NCBI GenBank assembly: GCA_029552545.1
Contig: JAKPDO010000003.1
Location: forward strand, 1 to 64,000
Length of the DNA stretch: 64,000 nt
Direction of reading: 5' to 3'
Source: Planctomycetota bacterium
GTDB taxonomy: Bacteria; Planctomycetota; Phycisphaerae; Sedimentisphaerales; Anaerohalosphaeraceae
Shown here: positions 15,774 through 24,896 of the stretch, piece after piece
Position numbering within the stretch: position 1 is the stretch's first letter
How the letters are laid out: each line of letters starts with the position of its first letter
Made by a program: the position numbers and the translations under genes
The notes under the pieces: generated by a model
Told to the model about the DNA's origin: nothing
What the model saw: only the letters and a program-made list of their open reading frames with translations
The model's database searches: none

Positions 15774-18224
15774 ATGATGAGAACGGCTGGATGGATTTGG
15801 TTTTGGCTGCTTGGAGTCCGTGTTTGGACGTTTGCCGGACCGCTGGTTGTGCTCAATGACAACGGCGGATGGTGCTGGTATCAGGATGAGCGGGTGATTG
15901 TGCAGGGACGCAAACTGATTGTCGGCTCGATTGCCAACGGGGCCGGCGCCGGCGGCAGTCTTCGAAACGGGGATATCGAAGTAGTGTCGTACGACCTGGA
16001 CAGCGGGACGGCGGTTCGGGTGACGCTGCATGACAATCTTCAGGCGGATGACCATGATGTGCCCGCATTTTTGGAACTGCCGGACGGCCGGCTTTTGGCG
16101 ATGTACACGCGGCATTTGTCGGACAATCTGATTCACCGGCGCATCAGCGTCAATCCGTTTGATGCGACGGTCTGGGGGAGTGATGTTCAGCTGACGCGCG
16201 GAGCCAGCACGTCGTATTCGAATCTGTTCCGACTGGCCGGTGAAAACGGCGGCGGACGGATTTATGATTTTTATCGGGGAGAGAATTACAATCCGAATTT
16301 TATTGTTTCGGATGATAACGGGCAAACCTGGTCGTATGGGGGTTGGCTGCTTCGAAAAGACGGGCAGCGTCCGTATGTGAAATACGCTTCCAATAATTTC
16401 GACAGGGTTTTTCTGGTTTGCTCCAACGCCCATCCGCGGGAGTATTACAGCAGCGGCTACGGCGGGACGAGCATTTTTGCCGGCTATGTCTATCAGGGCG
16501 GGCTGTATCGGATGGACGGGGTGAAGGTGCGGGATATTACGACGACGGATGCGGCGGCGCCGGAAACACTGACAGTGGTGTATGCCGGGGATTGGACGCA
16601 TCGGGCCTGGCCGACGGATATTCATCTGGATGCAGACGGCATGCCGGTGATGATTTTCTCCGTACAGGTTGCCTCCAGCGGAACCTTTGACGGCAGCGAT
16701 TTGCGGTATTTTTATGCCCGGTGGGACGGCGGTCAGATGCGGACGTATCCGCTGGCGTATGCGGGAACCGCGCTGTATTCGGCGGAGAATGATTATTCGG
16801 GGCTGGCGGCGATTCACCCGGAACAGACGAATGTGGTTTATATTTCCACAAATGCTCATCCTGTGACGGGCCAGCCGCTGATCAGCGGGGCGGATGGGAA
16901 GCGTCATTATGAGATTTTCCGCGGCATAACAGCCGACGGCGGGGCGACCTGGACCTGGGAGTATATAACAAAGAACTCAACCGTGGATAATCTTCGGCCG
17001 ATTATCCCCATCGGGGGCGAGGGGACGATTCTGCTCTGGATGCGGGGGACGTATTCGACATATACGAGCTATAACACGCAGGTGGTTGCGATGTTTGACC
17101 CGGAGCCGATTTTGCCGTATGAGCCGGAGATTCTCAAACAGCCGGAGCCGGTGAGCGTTCCGGCAGGCGGACGGGCCGTTTTTGAGGTGGAGGCAGCGGG
17201 GCTGGAGCCGCTTTCATTTGCGTGGTATAAGGTCAACCCATCCGGTTCGGATGTTCTAATCGCAGAAGGTTCACCGGTTCTGGTTCTGGAGGAGGTGGGG
17301 ACCGGTGATTTCGGACGGTACTACTGTGTGGTGTCGAATTCAGCCGGCTCGGCCATTTCCACCTCGGCAATGCTGATGAAGGCGGATTTGCTGGCCTATT
17401 GGCCGCTGGACGGTTCCTATCAGGATGTCAGCGGAAACGGATATGATGCGGTGGGCGTGGGGAGTCCCTCGTTTACAACCGGCTATTTCGGGCAGTCTGT
17501 TTCTCTGAACGGCAGCAGTTATCTGAACTGCACGAACAGCGCTGATTTAACGCTGGCCGGCGGCGGGACGATTTCCGTCTGGGTCAAAACCAGCGGATTG
17601 AGCACGGCGTGGGCGACAATCATCGGCAAGGGACGGTATTCCTGGCGTCTGTGCCGAAACAATTCGACCAATTATGTCTCCTTCCATTTCAATTCTCCCA
17701 ATTATGAGTTTCAGGCCAATGGAGATATTCCGGTGGTGGACGGGCAGTGGCATCATCTGGCGGCGACGTATGACGGAGGGAGTATTCGGCTGTATGTAGA
17801 CGGACAATTGGATGCTTTTGCCCTGACATCGGAGGCCGTCAATGAACGAACAGACCCGGTGTATATCGGGAACCGGTCGGATGCAGCCCGATACTGGACG
17901 GGACAGATTGATGATGTGCGGATTTACAGTTTTGCGATGAGACCGGAGGAGATCGGGCTGCTGTATGAGGAAGGGCGGGCGTGTTATCGGATTGAGCCGT
18001 TTGATTTTGACCGGAACTGCCGAACGGATATAGCGGATTTGGCGGTTTTGGGAGAACAATGGCTGGACAGCGGCTGGGAGGGGGATGTGTGTGTGAACCG
18101 TCCGGAGGCGGATTGGACGGGAGCTTCGGGTGAGCCGGATTGCGTCGTAGATTTGTATGAGTTTGCGGAGCTGGCATCGGACTGGCTGTCCTGTACGATG
18201 GTTCCGTCTTCGAATTGTCTGTGA
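15774..18224 (+). CDS. secreted BNR-repeat (BNR_4-like) propeller protein with Ig-like, LamG and two Cys-EF tails
   Basis: An 816-residue exported protein (signal peptide about 1-22, RTAGWIWFWLLGVRVWTFAG). Residues about 25-440 fit the BNR_4 family: NDNGGWCWYQDERVIV, FLELPDGRLLAMYTRH, DDNGQTWSYGG, ADGGATWTWEY. Such propellers occur in proteins acting on or binding plant and algal polysaccharides; catalysis is not shown. An Ig-like domain follows (about 450-535), then LamG (about 538-735; GQWHHLAATYDGGSIRLYVDGQ, GQIDDVRIYSFAM). The end carries two EF-type segments, DFDRNCRTDIADLAVLGEQWL and PDCVVDLYEFAELASDWLSC. The start at 15774 follows the AAAGG site and puts the signal peptide at the N-terminus. 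Confidence 0.78.
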   Translation: MMRTAGWIWFWLLGVRVWTFAGPLVVLNDNGGWCWYQDERVIVQGRKLIVGSIANGAGAGGSLRNGDIEVVSYDLDSGTAVRVTLHDNLQADDHDVPAFLELPDGRLLAMYTRHLSDNLIHRRISVNPFDATVWGSDVQLTRGASTSYSNLFRLAGENGGGRIYDFYRGENYNPNFIVSDDNGQTWSYGGWLLRKDGQRPYVKYASNNFDRVFLVCSNAHPREYYSSGYGGTSIFAGYVYQGGLYRMDGVKVRDITTTDAAAPETLTVVYAGDWTHRAWPTDIHLDADGMPVMIFSVQVASSGTFDGSDLRYFYARWDGGQMRTYPLAYAGTALYSAENDYSGLAAIHPEQTNVVYISTNAHPVTGQPLISGADGKRHYEIFRGITADGGATWTWEYITKNSTVDNLRPIIPIGGEGTILLWMRGTYSTYTSYNTQVVAMFDPEPILPYEPEILKQPEPVSVPAGGRAVFEVEAAGLEPLSFAWYKVNPSGSDVLIAEGSPVLVLEEVGTGDFGRYYCVVSNSAGSAISTSAMLMKADLLAYWPLDGSYQDVSGNGYDAVGVGSPSFTTGYFGQSVSLNGSSYLNCTNSADLTLAGGGTISVWVKTSGLSTAWATIIGKGRYSWRLCRNNSTNYVSFHFNSPNYEFQANGDIPVVDGQWHHLAATYDGGSIRLYVDGQLDAFALTSEAVNERTDPVYIGNRSDAARYWTGQIDDVRIYSFAMRPEEIGLLYEEGRACYRIEPFDFDRNCRTDIADLAVLGEQWLDSGWEGDVCVNRPEADWTGASGEPDCVVDLYEFAELASDWLSCTMVPSSNCL

Positions 18225-18300
18225 AAAACGTGTGTGAGGTGTGTTAGGAAAAATGTGAGCATATTAGAACAGGAGTTGTAAACTATTTGTGGAGGAAAGA

Positions 18301-18984
18301 ATGATGAAAAGGTGTGGTTTGATTTGGCTGATGCTTCTTCTGGCCGGTGTGCCGGTGTGGGCGGTGATTTATGTGGATGCCGAAGGCGGCGCATCAGGCA
18401 ATACAGCCCGGGCCAGTGACGGGGATGTTGATGCCTGGTGGACGACAGCTACCGCTCCGGACGGGTTGTGGGGCCGAAGGGCGTTCGGGTATGACCAGCA
18501 GGGGGTATTCAACGGCACAACGAAGGATATCTTTGAATCCAGCGGTACCGGCAGCGGTCGGGAAGACAGCGTCGCAATTCTGACAACCGTCTCCGGCCTG
18601 ACGCCCGGGCAGCTCTATCAGGTCGATGTGGTCTATTGGTCCTCGAACAGCCAGAACTGGTGCATTCGGGCGGGATTTGCTCTGGACGCGATGCTGCTGT
18701 TTGACCGGCTCGGGGATGTCAACAGCGGGGCGATTGCAGGCACTCGGATTGAGGGAATTCAGGACGGCGACCGCTGGGTCTTTACGGGAACCATCGGAAC
18801 GATTGCGGCGGATGGGAACGGCCGGATACGCGTCTATCTGGATGACAAGCCGTCGGATGCCTCCCAGGGCGGCTGGTATGACCGGACGTGGTATGACGGA
18901 TTGGCTTTGAAGGAAGTGCCGGAGCCGACGACGTGTTTGCTGGCTGCGGCCGGGGCTCTGCTGGGGATTCGACGCAGGAAATAA
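18301..18984 (+). CDS. PEP-CTERM protein with the unknown GREDS-type domain
   Basis: A 227-residue exported protein. The signal peptide (about 1-21) is followed by the unrecognised domain shared with the gene at 13654 (IFESSGTGSGREDSVAILTTVSGLTPGQLYQVDVVYWSSN, then WCIRAGF). The C-terminus VPEPTTCLLAAAGALLGIRRRK is a classical PEP-CTERM signal: Pro-Glu-Pro, hydrophobic helix, basic end. Such signals are recognised by exosortase, which is not encoded in this window. GGAGG at 18291-18295 supports the ATG at 18301 or 18304. A 60-bp stretch at 18841-18900 is nearly identical to 14191-14250. The gene is ended by a good terminator. Confidence 0.88.
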   Translation: MMKRCGLIWLMLLLAGVPVWAVIYVDAEGGASGNTARASDGDVDAWWTTATAPDGLWGRRAFGYDQQGVFNGTTKDIFESSGTGSGREDSVAILTTVSGLTPGQLYQVDVVYWSSNSQNWCIRAGFALDAMLLFDRLGDVNSGAIAGTRIEGIQDGDRWVFTGTIGTIAADGNGRIRVYLDDKPSDASQGGWYDRTWYDGLALKEVPEPTTCLLAAAGALLGIRRRK

Positions 18985-19014
18985 TTACTTTTTCTGTACA
19001 TGAATCGATGTTTG

Positions 19015-19046
19015 AAAGCCGTCTCAAGTAGGGACGGCTTTTTTCT
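19015..19046 (+). terminator. rho-independent terminator after the PEP-CTERM gene
   Basis: AAGCCGTC (19016-19023), a 9-nt loop, GACGGCTT (19033-19040), then a T-run. Confidence 0.88.
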
Positions 19047-19155
19047 TTTCTGGTTTAGCGGAAGCATGTTTGGAGATTTTCGGGGAAATGAGGATTGATT
19101 TCGCCGTTCGGAGCTTGGTAAAATATATCCTGAATGAAGCAGCAGGGATTGAGGA

Positions 19156-19593
19156 ATGAAGCGGTGGATTGTCATCGGGTTTTTTCTGACGGGCTTAACG
19201 TATCAAGTCTTTGCCAATCCTATAATTGTTGTTGACCCTCTCAGCAGTTTTTCCTTTTGGCTTGTTTTGAGTGCCGCCGAGATTGTGGAAACGGGGATCG
19301 AGACCCTTCTTTTGCTTTTCTGGGGGATCTGCCTGAAGCCGGTGTATGCGGCGCTGTTTGTCGGGAACCTGCTGATTTATTATTTTTTGTTTCGGCCTCT
19401 TGCAGATGCTGTACCTCAGATTTGGATTGCCGAGGCGGTTGTTGTCGGCCTGGATGGGCTTCTGGTTAAGCTGATTTCTTCTGTGGAAATGTTCCGGGAT
19501 GAGCCGTTTTTGCCTCTGAAGTGGAGGCATGCCTTTCTGATTGCGGCGGTTGGGAATGTTCTGTCCTACTCGGTCGGATTGATAGGGGGATGA
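19156..19593 (+). CDS. small hypothetical membrane protein
   Basis: A 145-residue protein with about four hydrophobic segments: a signal-like N-terminus (IVIGFFLTGLTYQVFA), FWLVLSAAEIVETGIETLLLLFWGI, VYAALFVGNLLIYYFLF and HAFLIAAVGNVLSYSVGLI. The second segment contains acidic residues (AAEIVETGIE), as seen in families of uncharacterised membrane proteins next to secreted-protein genes. I do not recognise the family. A weak GAGGA site precedes the ATG. It faces the maturase gene tail to tail with 4 bp between the stops. Confidence 0.72.
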   Translation: MKRWIVIGFFLTGLTYQVFANPIIVVDPLSSFSFWLVLSAAEIVETGIETLLLLFWGICLKPVYAALFVGNLLIYYFLFRPLADAVPQIWIAEAVVVGLDGLLVKLISSVEMFRDEPFLPLKWRHAFLIAAVGNVLSYSVGLIGG

Positions 19594-19597
19594 CCTT

Positions 19598-20743
19598 CTA
19601 TCTTTTTGCAGAAGAGGGTTGTTTCCGGAGTTTTTGGACGGCGGAGGCAGCCAGTGCCCGGAGGTGAGGCAGGGCGTGGTCCAGGAACATCTTGTAGGCC
19701 CGGCAGAAGTAACTGGGGGTTTTTTCCGTTCCTGTTAGGGGGATTCGGTCTTTGAGGCATCCGCCGCCGCACAGGTCCAGGTAGCGGCAGACCAGGCAGG
19801 AGTCGGCGATTCGGCGTTTTCGGCGGATAAAATTCTGCTTAACCGGGGAGGCCGCCAGCTGTTCGAGCGGGGTATCGAGGAGACTGCCCAGACGCGTTTC
19901 CGGTGTGACAAAGAAGTCGCAGCAGTAGGCACTGCCGTCATGCTCGATGACCAGATAATCGCTGCAAAGCCGTCCGAAGATGCATTCAGCGGGAGGGCCG
20001 CCCGCCAGAACATTTATAAAGTTGTCAAAGGTGCGGACGCTGAGTCTTTCCGTCCAGCCGTCCCGCCAGCGGTCGAAAAACCGGCACAGGAAGCGGCCGT
20101 ATTGCTCGGCGGTAATGCTCCAGGAAGCGGGCTGAGGGGGATTATCAGGGTCGATTTCAAAGCAGGGGACCAGCTGGAGGAAGGTAAATCCCTGTGCTGT
20201 GAAGAAGTCAAACAGGAGGTCCGGCTCGGTGATATTGCGGTCGCTGAGCAGGACAAGGATGTTGAATTCGACGGCGGCCTTTCGGCAGCAGTCAATTGCC
20301 CGGAGGACTCGGCTGTAGGTGCCGCGGCCGGCATGGTCTTTTCGATAAAAATCGTGGATTTCCTGCGGACCGTCCAGACTGATGCCCAGAAGGAAGTTGT
20401 GTTCGGCGAAAAAGCGGCACCAGTTGTCATCGATAAGGACGGCGTTGGTCTGGAATGTGTTTTGGACGGATTGTTCTTGGGTTCGGTATTGTGCCTGGAA
20501 GTGGACGGCTTTTTTGTAGAAATCCAGCCCCATCAGGGTTGGTTCGCCTCCCTGCCAGGCGAATGCATTCATAGGAAAACGCAATTGAAAGTACTGTTTG
20601 CAAAGGGTTTCGAGGACAGCTTCGCTCATCCGGCAGGGCGAGTCGGGAAAGAGGGTCTTTTTGGGGGTATAAAAACAGTACCGGCAGGCCAGATTGCAGT
20701 CTGGCCCCGCCGGTTTGATGAGCAGTGTAAACGGCTGAACCAT
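19598..20743 (-). CDS. anaerobic sulfatase-maturating enzyme (radical SAM, SPASM)
   Basis: A 381-residue enzyme that oxidises the active-site Cys or Ser of sulfatases to formylglycine. The radical-SAM cluster motif CX3CX2C is C16NLAC20RYC23. Family motifs AWQGGEPTLMGLDFY, FQTNAVLIDDNWCRFF, LGISLDGPQEIHD and the C-terminal SPASM cysteines (CIFGRLCSDYLVIEHDGSAYCCDFF, then SCLVCRYLDLCGGGCLKD) are all present. The gene lies 7 bp after the sulfatase stop on the same strand, so substrate and maturase are co-expressed. The enzyme works without oxygen, in keeping with an anaerobic host. Confidence 0.95.
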   Translation of the reverse strand: MVQPFTLLIKPAGPDCNLACRYCFYTPKKTLFPDSPCRMSEAVLETLCKQYFQLRFPMNAFAWQGGEPTLMGLDFYKKAVHFQAQYRTQEQSVQNTFQTNAVLIDDNWCRFFAEHNFLLGISLDGPQEIHDFYRKDHAGRGTYSRVLRAIDCCRKAAVEFNILVLLSDRNITEPDLLFDFFTAQGFTFLQLVPCFEIDPDNPPQPASWSITAEQYGRFLCRFFDRWRDGWTERLSVRTFDNFINVLAGGPPAECIFGRLCSDYLVIEHDGSAYCCDFFVTPETRLGSLLDTPLEQLAASPVKQNFIRRKRRIADSCLVCRYLDLCGGGCLKDRIPLTGTEKTPSYFCRAYKMFLDHALPHLRALAASAVQKLRKQPSSAKR

Positions 20744-20750
20744 CGTTCGG

Positions 20751-22310
20751 TTATCCCCTGGCTCCTCTCAGAATAACCCGGTTTCCGTCCGTCCAGTTGT
20801 CGCGATAGTAAGTGACGGCTTCAAAGGTATCGCCGAGGGAGGCCATTTTGTCATTCAGTTTGCTGCGAAGGTCCTGCAGGGTCGTCTGGTACTCCGGATT
20901 GGGCACCAGATTCGTCATTTGATAAGGGTCGTTTTGGTTGTCAAACAGGAGCTCCTGCGGCGCATTCGCCCGGGAGATGCGGAATCTGGCATAGGTAAAG
21001 CGCTTGGTTCGGACGGCCCGCCACTCGTGGCCGACATCCCAGGCGGCGGTGGCCCCGGTTCCCTGCAGAAAGGCGAACTCCGGCTGCGGACCGGATTGTC
21101 CCAAAGCCAGATGGGCCAGATTCATTCCTTCCCATCGAGAGGGGATGGGCAGATCGAGCAGGCCGAGGAATGTCGGGGCGAAATCGACGGCGGACAGGCA
21201 GGCATCGGAGACGGCACCGGCCGGGATATGCCCGGGCCATCGAATCAAAAAAGGAATGCGGGCCGCCTCTTCATAGAAAATGTTTTTGGCGCGGCGGCCT
21301 TGTGAACCGAACATTTCCCCATGGTCGGAGGAGAAAACGACGATGGTGTTTTCGGCCAGGCCGCTGGCGTCAAGAAACTGCATCAGCCGTCCGAAGTTCC
21401 AGTCGAGGTTGGTTGTCATGGCGTAGTAGTTTCGTCGCCACTTTTCGAGGGAGGCACGTTCAGCGTCGGACAGTCGAGCCCAGTTGTCTGCATAAGGGTC
21501 ATTGGTCGGTTTGTAGTTGGGCGGGTTGGGCAGAGAAGTCTTTGCGAACATGTCCCGATATTCGGCGGGGACGTTTTCGTCGTTCCACGGGTCGTGAGGC
21601 GTGCCCCAGGACAGAACCATCGCGAAAGGCCGGGAGGATTTGACGGCATTGCATTGGAGCCAGTTCATAGCCAAATCTGTCTGGGCATCGGGTTCATAGA
21701 CGCCGGGGCCGTAGTAGATTTTTTCTTTGGATTCAGTGTGGTAGTAGGTGTTGTAGTAATCGTGATGGAAGTTATAGGCGGCCCAGAAGCCGTTAAAGCC
21801 GAGCCGGTGAACGCCGCGCGGGATAAAAGAGTTATTCGGGTTGTCATGGTCGCCGAGAACGTTGGCATACAGATGCCATTTGCCGATATAGGCGGTTTGA
21901 TAGCCGGCGCGGGTCAAGACATGACCGAGGCAGTCCTGATTGGGATTGAACCGCAGCTCGTTGATGACCAAACCGTGGCTGGTGGTGTACTTGCCGGTCA
22001 TCAGCGTGGCCCGGAAGGCCGAACAAACGGGGGTGTTGGCGACAGTGTTGACGAAGTTGGTGCTTTGGGCGGCAAACCGGTCCAGATTCGGAGTGACGGC
22101 TTGGCCCGTATAGTGGGTGCCGTTCCAATAGCGGGCATAGCCGCAGTGGTTAAGTCCCAGCTGGTCAGCAAGGACAATCAGAAGGTTCGGTTTTGGGGTG
22201 GAAGAGCCGGCGAAAAGGGAAGGGGCCATTCGGTTCAAAAGCAGCCCGGCGGCTCCGAGTGTGCCTTGTTTAAGCAGGGTACGGCGATTGATTTTGTTTG
22301 ACGGATTCAT
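20751..22310 (-). CDS. Tat-exported type I sulfatase, formylglycine type
   Basis: A 519-residue arylsulfatase-fold hydrolase. The N-terminus NRRTLLKQGTLGAAGLLLNRMAPSLFAG is a twin-arginine signal, so it is exported folded. The active-site signature is CSAFRATLMTGKY: Cys in first place, Ala instead of the more common Pro in third place, and the conserved Arg. This Cys would be modified by the maturase encoded directly downstream. LIVLADQLG gives N-terminal metal ligands, and FSSDHGEMFG is the second metal site. The substrate, probably a sulfated polysaccharide, cannot be assigned. The start at 22310 is chosen because the AGGAG site overlaps the ATG at 22316. Confidence 0.93.
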   Translation of the reverse strand: MNPSNKINRRTLLKQGTLGAAGLLLNRMAPSLFAGSSTPKPNLLIVLADQLGLNHCGYARYWNGTHYTGQAVTPNLDRFAAQSTNFVNTVANTPVCSAFRATLMTGKYTTSHGLVINELRFNPNQDCLGHVLTRAGYQTAYIGKWHLYANVLGDHDNPNNSFIPRGVHRLGFNGFWAAYNFHHDYYNTYYHTESKEKIYYGPGVYEPDAQTDLAMNWLQCNAVKSSRPFAMVLSWGTPHDPWNDENVPAEYRDMFAKTSLPNPPNYKPTNDPYADNWARLSDAERASLEKWRRNYYAMTTNLDWNFGRLMQFLDASGLAENTIVVFSSDHGEMFGSQGRRAKNIFYEEAARIPFLIRWPGHIPAGAVSDACLSAVDFAPTFLGLLDLPIPSRWEGMNLAHLALGQSGPQPEFAFLQGTGATAAWDVGHEWRAVRTKRFTYARFRISRANAPQELLFDNQNDPYQMTNLVPNPEYQTTLQDLRSKLNDKMASLGDTFEAVTYYRDNWTDGNRVILRGARG

Positions 22311-22391
22311 TTCCATCTCCTGTGTGTCATCTTAACAAAGGAAGCAGCGAATGAAAACGGTTTCTTCCATTTCTTCCATATTGCTGAAGGG

Positions 22392-24032
22392 TTATCTTCG
22401 CAGGGCGGTTTGATACAGATGCTGAATCTCTTTTTCAGAGAGGGCTCGATTGAAGAAAGCGATGTCTGTGATGGCACCGGAAAATCCAGTCCCGAGTTCA
22501 TCGAGAGAGCGTCCGAAGGACAGCTCTGTGTACCGTTCGAGCGGGGTTTCCTGAGGACGGGCGGATTGGGCACACAGTCGCCCGTTCAGGTACATTAATT
22601 TAAGAGCTCCCTTGGCGTGGGTGACGGCAAGAAAGTACCACCGGTCCGGCTCGAGGGGACGGTCGCTGAGAATGGAATTGACTTTTTGAGCGTCCGGCCG
22701 GCGATTCGGATAATAGGCGCTATGTTCCAGCCTGCCTTCTTCGGTGATGCGCAGGATTCGGTAGTAGGAGTTTTCCGGGACGGCAGGGATGTTTTGAGCA
22801 CTCCGGTGAGACCAGATAAGCTGGGGCTCGATGCTATCCGGCCGGAGCCAGCAAAGGACAGTGTAGTCGCCGGAATCATTTTCAAAGATCGGCCATACTT
22901 CGGAGATTCGGACGGACTGCTGCGGCATCATTCTAAGGGCGTAGGAAGGACCGGCCGGACTGGAGAAAGGCCCTTGAACAATTTGCGGTTCTGAGGAAAA
23001 CTGAATCTGCAAGCCGCTTTTCCCCGTGATGTCGGAGAAGGTTTGGGGGAGTTTTTCTTTGAGCCGAAGATAAAGGAGCGGCTCGAGGGTCTGGACGGAT
23101 GCTTCAAAAGGTGAAGGAATCCGATAGGTAAAATCCTGGACTTTCGGGGGGATGAGGGCAAGGATGTGTCCGGAGGCGGAGGCGGCCTGAAAGGCGGTGA
23201 GACGCACGGCTTTTTGGGAAGTGCGAAGGTCGGAACCGAGACGCATTTCGACAGACCCCTCGAGGACGTGGGCTTCGGTTTTGGCGTACTGGTCCATCAG
23301 GACGCCGAATTTGGTTCCATAATCAAGGATGCAGGCGGAGGGGGTTCGAACCGTAAATCCTGCGGCGTTTTTGGGGACATCGGCGGTCAGTTTCCCCTGA
23401 ATCAAAAACAGCTGGTTGTCGTTTTCCAGACGGAATTCAGCGGGACCTTCGAGAAGAACAAAGGCACCTTGCTCAGTGCGGATGCGTACAAGTCCCTGCT
23501 GAAGACGAAGGGTCTGTTTTCCGAGCGAAGCGCCGGGGGAGTACTGTTCAAATTCTTCATCAAAGCGTGCCTGAAAGGTTTCGAGAATTTGTCCATGCTG
23601 GGTATCGCGAACCGGCATCCAGTGCGTATATAGAAGAAGCATCAGAGCGGCGGCAATCGAGGCAAGCATCGGCAGCAGACTGGTTTTGCGGAAGGTCGAA
23701 GAAGGTTTGGGTGTCGGAGCGGGAGCGAGGGGAGTCGGAGATTCTTTTTTGATTCTGACGGCCGGAGAGACTTGCTCCATTTCGGCCAGAGAGAGCCACA
23801 ATTCCTGCTTGAGGAGACCTTCTTCGTCTTCTTCTGCCAGCTCCCATTGAAGGATGCCGGGGGTTTTTTGGAATTGGGCGGTGTTTTCAATGACGGAAAG
23901 ATAGAAGGTTCGCACGTCAGGGCGGGTCTGGAGGAGTTTTTCGAAGGACTCAAATTCCTCCGGTGAGACCGAGCCGTCGAGAATCCGGAGGATGGTTTGG
24001 GTGATTTCAAACTTTTCACGAACGGATTCCAT
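22392..24032 (-). CDS. FecR-type anti-sigma factor with C-terminal LamG domain
   Basis: A 546-residue single-pass protein, paralogous in layout to the one at 9749. The cytoplasmic part (1-100) has the anti-sigma pattern ITQTILRILDGSVSPEEFESFEKLLQTRPDVRTFYLSVIEN. The membrane helix is about 117-138. FecR occupies about 165-300 (EQGAFVLLEGPAEFRLENDNQLFLIQG, GFTVRTPSACILDYGTKFGV, VLEGSVEM). A LamG-like domain occupies about 325-545 (DRWYFLAVTHAKGALKLMYLNGRL, GFSGAITDIAFFNRALSEKEIQHLYQTA). Its ATG overlaps the sigma-factor stop as TGATG, so translation is coupled. Start 24032 is chosen over an in-frame extension inside the sigma gene. The Tat-sulfatase gene follows by 81 bp and could be a target. 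Confidence 0.87.
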   Translation of the reverse strand: MESVREKFEITQTILRILDGSVSPEEFESFEKLLQTRPDVRTFYLSVIENTAQFQKTPGILQWELAEEDEEGLLKQELWLSLAEMEQVSPAVRIKKESPTPLAPAPTPKPSSTFRKTSLLPMLASIAAALMLLLYTHWMPVRDTQHGQILETFQARFDEEFEQYSPGASLGKQTLRLQQGLVRIRTEQGAFVLLEGPAEFRLENDNQLFLIQGKLTADVPKNAAGFTVRTPSACILDYGTKFGVLMDQYAKTEAHVLEGSVEMRLGSDLRTSQKAVRLTAFQAASASGHILALIPPKVQDFTYRIPSPFEASVQTLEPLLYLRLKEKLPQTFSDITGKSGLQIQFSSEPQIVQGPFSSPAGPSYALRMMPQQSVRISEVWPIFENDSGDYTVLCWLRPDSIEPQLIWSHRSAQNIPAVPENSYYRILRITEEGRLEHSAYYPNRRPDAQKVNSILSDRPLEPDRWYFLAVTHAKGALKLMYLNGRLCAQSARPQETPLERYTELSFGRSLDELGTGFSGAITDIAFFNRALSEKEIQHLYQTALRR

Positions 24033-24577
24033 CAGGAGTGCTCCGAAAGGAGATTTCGCTGAATGCATTCGAAGAGAAAACAATGGATTTTGGCGAGGTT
24101 TTTATAGATTAATTCGATAGACTTTCCCCATTGCAGAGCAATTTGTTTGACCGGCAGGGCCTGCTGATATCGAAGATTGATCAGCAGCCGCTCCTTTTCC
24201 GATAACCGTCTGATGCAGGTTTTCAGGGCTTCAACCCTTCGAGGTTTTTCGGTCTGATGCTGCGTGTAGGTTTCTGAGAGAAGACGGAGGGTTTCAGAAG
24301 AGTACCGCAGAGGAGTTCGGGCGGTTTTTCGACGATGCTCCAGGATGAGGAAGTAGGCAATTTTACAGCCCCAAGCGGTGAAACTGGTTCCGGGTTTGAA
24401 TTCCTCAAATTTTCGCCACATCATCGAGGACGTTTCCTGAAAAATGTCTTCGGCATCGGCGGAGTTTGGGACCATCGTGAGAATATAGGTATAGATTTCG
24501 CTTTGGCTTTGGGTGTAATGGCGAAAAAAGATATCTTCTTTACAAAGATTTTTCTTTTCGTCTTGTTCTGCCGTCAT
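24032..24577 (-). CDS. ECF-type sigma factor, Rhodopirellula/Verrucomicrobium family
   Basis: A 181-residue sigma factor. Region 2: IYTYILTMVPNSADAEDIFQETSSMMWRKFEEFKPGTSFTAWGCKIAYFLILEHRR. Region 4: LSEKERLLINLRYQQALPVKQIALQWGKSIELIYKNLAKI. The ATG at 24577 has an AGGA site; a TTG at 24613 would add 12 residues. A TATAAT on the minus strand (24615-24620) could be its -10 box, though the spacing then excludes the longer start. It pairs with the overlapping FecR gene and diverges from the prepilin gene at 24897. Confidence 0.88.
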   Translation of the reverse strand: MTAEQDEKKNLCKEDIFFRHYTQSQSEIYTYILTMVPNSADAEDIFQETSSMMWRKFEEFKPGTSFTAWGCKIAYFLILEHRRKTARTPLRYSSETLRLLSETYTQHQTEKPRRVEALKTCIRRLSEKERLLINLRYQQALPVKQIALQWGKSIELIYKNLAKIHCFLFECIQRNLLSEHS

Positions 24578-24896
24578 TAAAGGTCTTCCTGCATAGTTAA
24601 AGATTCTCTCCAAAATTATAACCGTTTAGTTCTTGTTATTTTGTATAAAAATGGATGAGGATAAGGGGATATTGTAGATATATATAATCTATTTTTTGTA
24701 AACTTCAACCAATTGTCTTTTTTCTAAGTCTATTTTTGTTAAAGGTTTTTGTTTTTTGGGGTGTTTTTTTGAGATTTCCCTTCCAATTTTTCGAATAAGA
24801 ATCAAGTAAAAGTAGGAAAGCTTGGAATCTTTCCAATTAAGTGTTTTGTGGATTTGGACGTTCCACAATAAGGGTTATTGAAAGGAATTTGAACGA
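24578..24896. promoter_or_regulatory. 319-bp divergent promoter region
   Basis: AT-rich DNA between the minus-strand sigma gene and the plus-strand prepilin gene. It contains a minus-strand TATAAT (24615-24620), a plus-strand TATAAT (24683-24688) inside an inverted-repeat-like tract TAGAT..ATCTA (24675-24691), and T-rich runs. No matching -35 box is convincing at either. No ORF of interest was seen. Confidence 0.4.
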
